Assembly: GCA_042095375.1 (NCBI GenBank)
Contig: JBELBJ010000044.1
Span: forward strand, 1-9,302
DNA from: GCA-2715645 sp042095375
Lineage (GTDB): Bacteria; Bacteroidota; Bacteroidia; Cytophagales; MED-G16
DNA: 9,302 bases
Direction: 5' to 3'
Part shown: positions 1-4,695 of the stretch, one piece after another
Numbering within the stretch: the stretch's first letter is position 1
Layout of the letters: every line of letters begins with the position of its first letter
Translations under genes and position numbers: made by a program
The notes under the pieces: generated by a model
The model's input: the letters and a program-made list of their open reading frames with translations, nothing else
Databases searched by the model: none
What the model was told of the DNA's origin: nothing

Positions 1-161
1 ACTTTAAATGAACCAGTCTTTTGAAAAGATTCAAGCTTTAGATATAAATTAAAATTTAATAATTTAGAAAAAAAAAAAGACTTTATTATTGGAGTATGAT
101 TTAACTTATTATGAATATTATTTTTTGCTATTAAAACATTTTTAATATCAAAAAAACTCAT
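1..161 (-). CDS. PLP-dependent serine/threonine dehydratase family protein, N-terminal part only
   Basis: This gene is cut by the left edge of the window; only 53 codons are present. The frame starts at ATG 161-159, which overlaps the TGA stop of the DUF349 gene in an ATGA arrangement, suggesting translational coupling. The N-terminus has the spacing of fold-type II PLP enzymes: an initial helix, then NHTPIIKS at residues 21-28 (family pattern TPL..S), then LYLKLESFQKTGSFK at 39-53. The last visible residue, K53, is the family's PLP Schiff-base lysine. The FQKTGSFK form resembles serine racemase and TdcB-type dehydratases more than the long biosynthetic IlvA, which usually has a different sequence there. 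Known members deaminate threonine or serine to a 2-oxo acid and ammonia, or racemise serine; the part seen cannot separate these. Family assignment is good, exact activity is open. Confidence 0.85.
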   Translation of the reverse strand, partial: MSFFDIKNVLIAKNNIHNKLNHTPIIKSFFFSKLLNFNLYLKLESFQKTGSFK

Positions 162-1747
162 TTCATATTTATTTTTAACAAATTTAAATGGTTTTTTAAA
201 ACATCAACTTTATTCGAAGCATCTAAAATTTGTTTATCATAATCTTTTTTTAGATTATTGGCATTTTCAGAAATCTTTAAAAAGTCCACATTAACTTTCA
301 AATTCTTAACTTCACTTTCAATTTTATTTATTTGATTTTTTAAAACTTTTTCTTTCTTACGAAGTTTATCCACATATGGTGGATTTTTTAAAATATCTTT
401 CAACTCCATATTAAAATTAAAAGAAGATAAATCATCTTTAGACATTGATTTAATTGATTTATCAACAGATTTAATTGATTTATCAAAATTATCATTGATT
501 TCTTTAATTTTATCTTTAGCTACGGAACCAATCTTATTAAACTGATTTTGAAGTTTTAATAAATCCTTAGAAGAAAAGTTATCATCCTTTGATAATTCTA
601 ATATTTTAATGCAAACATCAGATTTTAATTCATAATTTGAATTATACTCATTAATTAAATCTTTATCTTCAAATCTCTTTCTCTCAAAAAAATAATCACA
701 AGAAGTTTTAAATTTCTTATAAATTTTATCTTTCATTTTAATTGGAACTTTACCAATTTCTTTCCAATTCTTTTGAATTAGTTGAATTTCATTTGTTGTA
801 TCTTTCCAATTATTACTTTCTTTTAAGATTTCAACTTTTTCAATCAATTTAAGTTTTAATTCCAAATTATTATTGTAGGAGGACTCAATTTCCTTAAAAT
901 AATTAGATTTTTGATTAAAAAAGGTTTTGAAAATCAACCAAAATTCTTTGTTAATAATTTTCGAATCCTTTTTTGGAACACCACCAATTTTTTCCCATTC
1001 ATCTTTCAAACTTAATACTTCAGAAGTTTTAACTTTCCATTCACTTATATTATTAATTTTTATATTATTAAATGGAGTGATTTTTTTTAATATTTCTTTC
1101 TTTTTTTCTAAATTATTTTCAAGTGTTTTTTTAATATCAACAAAAAATTCTTTTTTATTTTTATAAATTTCATCAGAGGCTTTTTTTAATCTATTCCAAA
1201 TCTTTTCTTTATCCCTTACTGGAACAGGTCCAGTTTCTTTAAACTTAGTGTGAATCTGATTTAATTTTGAGATTGTGTCTTTTAAATTACTTGATTTTAA
1301 CAATTTTTCAGCTTGGTTACAAAGATCATTCTTAATCTCTAAATTTTTCTTTGAGTCTAAGTCTTTCAACTCAAAATAAATACTTCTATTATTATAAAAA
1401 ATATCTAAAAGAGCATTATAACTGCTCCATAAGGATTTTTCCTTTTTAGAATCAATAAAACCAACACTCTTCCATTCTTCTTGAAGCTTCTTAACTGAAT
1501 TATGGATAGATGAATCATTATCATTACTATTTAATAGATTTCTTAAAGTTTTAATTACACCTCTCTTTATTTTTAACTTTTCGGAAATTGACAAGATTGG
1601 GGTAGTTACATTATTAGAATTAGATTCATTTTTAGCATTAATATTTTTAGAATCAATATCTGATTTTTTAGAATCAATATCTGATTTTTTAGAATCAATA
1701 TCTGATTTTAATTTTTTTTCTAAAATATTAGTGTTTTTATTTTTCAT
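158..1747 (-). CDS. DUF349 repeat protein
   Basis: Lysine-rich 529-residue protein of unknown function. It carries tandem DUF349 helical repeats, recognised by the recurring pattern LQ.EWK.IG.VP...K..IW..F....D..F..K..YF: repeat 1 at about residues 88-125, repeat 2 at 162-202 (FKETGPVPVRDKEKIW), repeat 3 at 247-284 (WEKIGGVPKKDSKIINKEFW), repeat 4 at 321-360 (NWKEIGKVPIKMKDKIYKKF), and a degenerate fifth at 396-425 (LQNQFNKIGSVAKDKIKEIN) lacking the tryptophans and the proline. Residues 1-50 are polar, low complexity and probably disordered, with three copies of a seven-residue SDIDSKK unit. Residues 455-525 look like a coiled coil. There is no signal peptide or membrane segment, so it is probably cytoplasmic. 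DUF349 proteins are common in Bacteroidota and some other bacteria, but I know of no settled biochemical role and assign none. It lies 21 bp downstream of the YqgE/AlgH gene, has its own likely promoter, and overlaps the dehydratase gene by 4 bp. Confidence 0.9.
   Translation of the reverse strand: MKNKNTNILEKKLKSDIDSKKSDIDSKKSDIDSKNINAKNESNSNNVTTPILSISEKLKIKRGVIKTLRNLLNSNDNDSSIHNSVKKLQEEWKSVGFIDSKKEKSLWSSYNALLDIFYNNRSIYFELKDLDSKKNLEIKNDLCNQAEKLLKSSNLKDTISKLNQIHTKFKETGPVPVRDKEKIWNRLKKASDEIYKNKKEFFVDIKKTLENNLEKKKEILKKITPFNNIKINNISEWKVKTSEVLSLKDEWEKIGGVPKKDSKIINKEFWLIFKTFFNQKSNYFKEIESSYNNNLELKLKLIEKVEILKESNNWKDTTNEIQLIQKNWKEIGKVPIKMKDKIYKKFKTSCDYFFERKRFEDKDLINEYNSNYELKSDVCIKILELSKDDNFSSKDLLKLQNQFNKIGSVAKDKIKEINDNFDKSIKSVDKSIKSMSKDDLSSFNFNMELKDILKNPPYVDKLRKKEKVLKNQINKIESEVKNLKVNVDFLKISENANNLKKDYDKQILDASNKVDVLKNHLNLLKINMK
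447..488. repeat. Two-copy 21-bp tandem repeat, in frame
   Basis: Two adjacent 21-bp units (447-467 and 468-488) differ at one base (c466 versus a487). They lie in the 3' third of the DUF349 gene and encode DKSIKSV followed by DKSIKSM (about residues 422-435), immediately after the degenerate fifth DUF349 repeat. The sequence is unrelated to the N-terminal repeat but has the same 7-codon period. Confidence 0.9.
1643..1705. repeat. Three-copy 21-bp tandem repeat, in frame
   Basis: Three head-to-tail 21-bp units (1643-1663, 1664-1684, 1685-1705) lie near the 5' end of the DUF349 gene. Units 2 and 3 are identical; unit 1 differs only at its first base (a instead of t). Each unit encodes the heptapeptide SDIDSKK, with the last copy running into SDIDSKN (residues 15-35). 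The near-perfect DNA identity, not just protein similarity, implies recent expansion by slippage or unequal exchange. Because the period is a multiple of three, copy-number change would not disturb the frame. Confidence 0.95.
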
Positions 1748-1755
1748 AAGTTTAG

Positions 1756-1788
1756 CAAAAATACAAAATTAATTTAATCTTGGGTCAA
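1756..1788 (-). promoter_or_regulatory. Candidate Bacteroidota promoter for the DUF349 gene
   Basis: Read on the minus strand, TATTTTTG (1763-1756) matches the TAnnTTTG -7 element exactly. A TTG lies 22 bp upstream (1788-1786), within the 17-23 bp range seen for -33/-7 pairs in this phylum. The -33 part sits inside the last codons of the upstream YqgE/AlgH gene. Only 8 bp separate the -7 element from the ATG at 1747, so the mRNA would have an extremely short leader. No Shine-Dalgarno sequence is present. In DNA this AT-rich, chance matches occur. Confidence 0.55.
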
Positions 1789-2347
1789 TTGGATAATTAG
1801 AAAACATCTTATGTGTTTTACTACTTTTTTGTAAAACATCTTTCCAAATATTTTTAAAATCATTAGAAAAAATAATATTTAAATCAAATTTAGGAATAAC
1901 AATCCATGAATTTTCATTTACTTCTTCTTGCAATTGACCTTTATCCCAACCTGAATACCCAAAAAATAATTTAAACTGATCTTTTTTGATTTCTTTATTT
2001 TCTATCAAATTATTCAAATAATTAATGTTTCTACTAAAAAATAAATCACTATTAATTTTAATACTTTTATTACTTGTAATATTTTTTTTATGTAAAAAGA
2101 AAATATCTTTATCAACAGGGCCTCCTAAAAATACTTTTTCATTTAGTAAAATCTTTGTGGTAAAAGTTTTTAAATTTTGATTTGAAATTTTATTAATTTG
2201 TAAACCTACTGTTCCGTTTTTATTATGATCACATATTAAAATAACTGACCTACTAAAATATGAATCAATTAACAAAGGCTGAGCTACTAACAAATAACCT
2301 TTTTGTAAATTAATTCCAGAATTAAAATTAAAGAAATTTATATTCAT
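1769..2347 (-). CDS. yqgE: YqgE/AlgH family protein (DUF179)
   Basis: A 192-residue protein, the usual length for the UPF0301/YqgE/AlgH family. Diagnostic segments in order: KGYLLVAQPLLIDSYFSRSV at residues 16-35, then ILICDHNKNGTVGLQINK (36-53), LGGPVDKD (74-81), LFFGYSGWDKGQLQEEV (127-143), SWIVIP (147-152), and the closing NYPIDPRLN (184-192). There is no signal peptide. The family was first linked to alginate regulation in Pseudomonas (AlgH), but its molecular function is not established and it occurs in many bacteria without alginate, so a regulatory role here would be a guess. It is the upstream member of a minus-strand cluster with the DUF349 protein and the dehydratase, and is divergent from pdxH across 36 bp. 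The start at 2347 precedes the conserved N-terminal segment by 15 residues, as expected for the family. Confidence 0.93.
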   Translation of the reverse strand: MNINFFNFNSGINLQKGYLLVAQPLLIDSYFSRSVILICDHNKNGTVGLQINKISNQNLKTFTTKILLNEKVFLGGPVDKDIFFLHKKNITSNKSIKINSDLFFSRNINYLNNLIENKEIKKDQFKLFFGYSGWDKGQLQEEVNENSWIVIPKFDLNIIFSNDFKNIWKDVLQKSSKTHKMFSNYPIDPRLN

Positions 2348-2383
2348 ATAAAAAAGAAATAAATTTATATAAAAAATAACAAA
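2348..2383. promoter_or_regulatory. Divergent yqgE/pdxH intergenic region with a symmetric -7-like box
   Basis: These 36 bp must hold or overlap the start signals of both divergent genes. No exact TAnnTTTG is present in either direction. The best candidate is the palindrome TAAATTTA at 2360-2367, which matches seven of eight positions on both strands and lies 16 bp from the pdxH ATG and 12 bp from the yqgE ATG. Neither direction has a convincing TTG at the expected distance, so this is tentative. Confidence 0.25.
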
Positions 2384-3028
2384 ATGATAGAAAATTTACA
2401 TTCAATGAGAATCGATTATTCTGGTAAAAATTTAAAAATAAAAAACTTTAAAAAAAATCCTATTAATCAATTTAATTTATGGTTTCAAGAAGCTGTTAAA
2501 TTCAAAACAAAGGAACCTAATGCTATGATTTTATCTACAATCAAAAAAGATAATAAGCCTACCTCAAGGACAGTATTATTAAAAGAAGTAGACAATAAAG
2601 GATTTATTTTTTTTACAAATTATAATAGTAATAAAGGAAAAGAAATAAAAAATAATAAAAATGTATCATTAAATTTTTTATGGAAGGATATAGAAAGACA
2701 AATAATAATTGAGGGTGTTACAAAAAAAATAAGCGAAGTATCATCTATAAATTACTTTAATAAAAGACCTAGAGATTCTCAAATTTCAGCATGGGTTTCA
2801 GATCAAAGTAAAAAATTAAAAAATAAAATAGTTTTAGAAAATCAATATAAAAAAATTATTAAAAAATTTGAAAAAATGGACACAATACCAAAACCAACTT
2901 ATTGGGGTGGATATATTGTTATACCTAATAAAATAGAATTTTGGCAAGGAAAAAAATCAAGATTACATGATAGGATATGTTACAAATTGATAAATAAAAA
3001 TTGGAAAAAATTTAGATTATCTCCCTAA
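2384..3028 (+). CDS. pdxH: Pyridoxine/pyridoxamine 5'-phosphate oxidase
   Basis: PdxH is an FMN-dependent cytoplasmic enzyme that oxidises pyridoxine or pyridoxamine 5'-phosphate to pyridoxal 5'-phosphate with oxygen, the last step of vitamin B6 synthesis and salvage. The 214 residues match the E. coli enzyme in length and signature throughout: SMRIDYSG (7-14), PNAMILSTI (45-53), SRTVLLK (61-67), FFTNYNSNKGKEI (76-88), RQIIIEG (105-111), YFNKRPRDSQISAWVSDQS (124-142), WGGYIVIP (174-181), EFWQGKKSRLHDR (185-197) and the terminal FRLSP. By alignment to E. coli, R62, K67 and K84 contact FMN or phosphate; Y124, R128 and S132 bind the PLP phosphate; R193 and H195 are the active-site pair. All are present, so the enzyme should be functional. 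It is the only plus-strand protein gene in the window, divergent from yqgE, and its last 12 bp overlap bshB1 tail to tail. Confidence 0.97.
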   Translation: MIENLHSMRIDYSGKNLKIKNFKKNPINQFNLWFQEAVKFKTKEPNAMILSTIKKDNKPTSRTVLLKEVDNKGFIFFTNYNSNKGKEIKNNKNVSLNFLWKDIERQIIIEGVTKKISEVSSINYFNKRPRDSQISAWVSDQSKKLKNKIVLENQYKKIIKKFEKMDTIPKPTYWGGYIVIPNKIEFWQGKKSRLHDRICYKLINKNWKKFRLSP

Positions 3029-3739
3029 GATATTAAATAAATTTTTTATTCTAATTTTTTTACTACTTTTAAAACCTTCCCCATAATCAACACCAATTGA
3101 GTGTCCAAATTCAATTGACCTAGATTCAATAAAATTCATAAAATGTTTAGATGATATATAAGATTCTGGCTCTTTTGATTTTAAATCATAAAATTGACTC
3201 TTAAAACAATGTATTACTTTCATTTTTTGTTTAAAATGTTTAGAAATATCAACTATAAAATCTGGTTCAATATATTTATCTTGAATTGAAAATAATATAA
3301 TTTCTGGTCTCCAACATTTCTGATGCAATGTGTTAAATTTTGTTTCATACCTTCGTAATCCAGATACAAAACATGATTCATAAACAAGATTTGAAGCTTT
3401 CTCATGATCAGGGTGTCTATCATTTATTGAATTTGTAATGACTATATCAGGTTTATACTGTCTAATTTTTTGAATAATTTTTAATTTATTTTTATTTGAT
3501 ATTTTGAATAAACTATCTTTAAAATTAAGGTTTTCTCTAAATTGAACTTGCATTAATTTAGCTGAATTATTCGCTTCTTTAATTCTTATTTTTTCATTAC
3601 CTCTAGTACCTAATTCACCTTTGGTTAAATCAATCATTCCAACTTTCAAACCCATTTTTATAGAGGAAATAATTGTTCCCGAACAAGATAACTCAGCGTC
3701 ATCTGGATGAGCCATAATAACTAAAATATCTAATTTCAT
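3017..3739 (-). CDS. bshB1: Bacillithiol biosynthesis deacetylase BshB1
   Basis: A 240-residue zinc-dependent deacetylase of the PIG-L/LmbE family. BshB removes acetyl from GlcNAc-malate, the second step of bacillithiol synthesis between BshA and BshC. Visible motifs: LDILVIMAHPDDAELSCSGT (3-22) with AHPDDAE; LTKGELGTRGN (38-48), typical of the BshB1 branch; PDIVITNSINDRHPDHEKAS (97-116); and GVDYGEGF near the C-terminus. By analogy with Bacillus BshB, H11, D14 and H112 should be the zinc ligands and D13 the general base; all are present. The start is fixed by the ATGA overlap with the trxB stop (3736-3739), which predicts coupled translation with thioredoxin reductase and fits a shared thiol-redox role. 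The 3' end overlaps pdxH by 12 bp. bshA and bshC are not in the window. Related PIG-L deacetylases act on other N-acetyl sugars, but overall similarity favours BshB1. Confidence 0.93.
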   Translation of the reverse strand: MKLDILVIMAHPDDAELSCSGTIISSIKMGLKVGMIDLTKGELGTRGNEKIRIKEANNSAKLMQVQFRENLNFKDSLFKISNKNKLKIIQKIRQYKPDIVITNSINDRHPDHEKASNLVYESCFVSGLRRYETKFNTLHQKCWRPEIILFSIQDKYIEPDFIVDISKHFKQKMKVIHCFKSQFYDLKSKEPESYISSKHFMNFIESRSIEFGHSIGVDYGEGFKSSKKIRIKNLFNILGR

Positions 3740-4674
3740 GATAAATTATTCTCAGATAAAAATTTTTCAGCTTCTAATGCTCCCATACATCCTGTACCAG
3801 CAGCAGTTACTGCTTGTCTATATATCTTATCCTGAGCATCACCAGTTGCAAAAATACCTTTTATATTAGTTTGAGTTGTACCAGGCTTAGTTAAAATGTA
3901 ACCATTTTCATCTAAATCAAGATAATCTTTAAATATATCAGTATTAGGTTTATGACCTATTGCAATAAATAATCCTGAAATATTTAATTTAGATTTGGTA
4001 CTCTTCAGATTATTTAAAATTTCAATAGACTCAACTTTGTCGTTACCTAAAACATCCTTAACCTCACTATTCCATATTATCTCAATGTTTTTATTATCAA
4101 AAACTCTTTTTTGCATAATTTTTGAAGCTCTCAATTCATTTCTTCTAACAATAAGAAAAACTTTTTTTGTTATTTTTGATAAATAAAGAGATTCTTCAGC
4201 TGCAGTATCTCCACCTCCAACAACAGCAACTATTTGATCTTTAAAGAAAAAACCATCACAAACAGCACATGCAGAAACACCATTACCATTAAATTTCTTT
4301 TCAGATTCTAATCCAAGCCATTTTGCTGATGCACCAGTAGAAATAATTACTGAATTTACAATTAAAACTTTATCATTATCATCAATAATTTCAAATGGAT
4401 ATTTGGATAAATTCACAGATTTAATAAAACCTCCTCTTATTATAGTTCCAAATCTTTCAGCCTGATTTTGAAAATCTATCATCATTTCAGGCCCTTGAAT
4501 ACCATTGGGATAACCAGGATAATTTTCTACATCAGATGTTATAGTTAATTGACCTCCAGGTTCTTTTCCTTGATAAAGAATCGGATTTAAACCAGCTCTA
4601 GAAGCATAAATAGCAGCTGTATAACCTGCAGGCCCTGAACCAATAATTAACAAATCTATAATATCACTTTTCAT
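3736..4674 (-). CDS. trxB: Thioredoxin reductase (NADPH)
   Basis: TrxB is a cytoplasmic FAD enzyme that passes electrons from NADPH to thioredoxin. At 312 residues it has the standard low-molecular-weight length. Motifs: FAD-binding IGSGPAGYTAAIYASRAG (11-28); GGQL and DVENYPG (40-55); the redox-active CAVC pair C136/C139 in SACAVCDGFFF; the NADPH-binding VVGGGDTAAEE (151-161); RRNELRAS (177-184), whose arginines correspond to the NADPH-phosphate-binding HRRxxxR segment and support NADPH preference; and C-terminal GIFATGDAQD (273-282), which contacts FAD. The intact CxxC separates it from YpdA/Bdr-type bacillithiol disulfide reductases, which lack this pair. It begins 21 bp after pnp and overlaps bshB1 by 4 bp, so it is probably co-transcribed with both. 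There is no Shine-Dalgarno sequence before its ATG. Confidence 0.96.
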   Translation of the reverse strand: MKSDIIDLLIIGSGPAGYTAAIYASRAGLNPILYQGKEPGGQLTITSDVENYPGYPNGIQGPEMMIDFQNQAERFGTIIRGGFIKSVNLSKYPFEIIDDNDKVLIVNSVIISTGASAKWLGLESEKKFNGNGVSACAVCDGFFFKDQIVAVVGGGDTAAEESLYLSKITKKVFLIVRRNELRASKIMQKRVFDNKNIEIIWNSEVKDVLGNDKVESIEILNNLKSTKSKLNISGLFIAIGHKPNTDIFKDYLDLDENGYILTKPGTTQTNIKGIFATGDAQDKIYRQAVTAAGTGCMGALEAEKFLSENNLS

Positions 4675-4695
4675 AATATTTAAATGTAATATTAA

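Noticed and set aside
927..1166. Plus-strand open frame of 79 codons rich in Phe, Leu and Ile
   Set aside because: It is antisense to lysine-rich DUF349 coding sequence; Lys and Asn codons read in reverse give Phe, Leu and Ile, so the hydrophobic appearance is an artefact. No promoter or family similarity.
1643..1705. CRISPR-like or regulatory direct repeats
   Set aside because: The units are contiguous with no spacers, in frame, and inside a gene; they are a coding tandem repeat.
3036..3061. AT-only hairpin (AATAAA/TTTATT) followed by a T run after pdxH, a possible terminator
   Set aside because: The stem has no G-C pair and would be very weak; it lies inside bshB1 coding sequence and such patterns are frequent in this composition.
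3995..4186. Plus-strand open frame of 63 codons
   Set aside because: Antisense to trxB, whose coding sequence is fully conserved here; no start signal and no recognisable motif.
3736..4674. TrxB as a YpdA/Bdr bacillithiol disulfide reductase, suggested by its bshB1 neighbour
   Set aside because: The redox-active CAVC pair and full thioredoxin reductase layout are intact; YpdA-type enzymes lack this CxxC.
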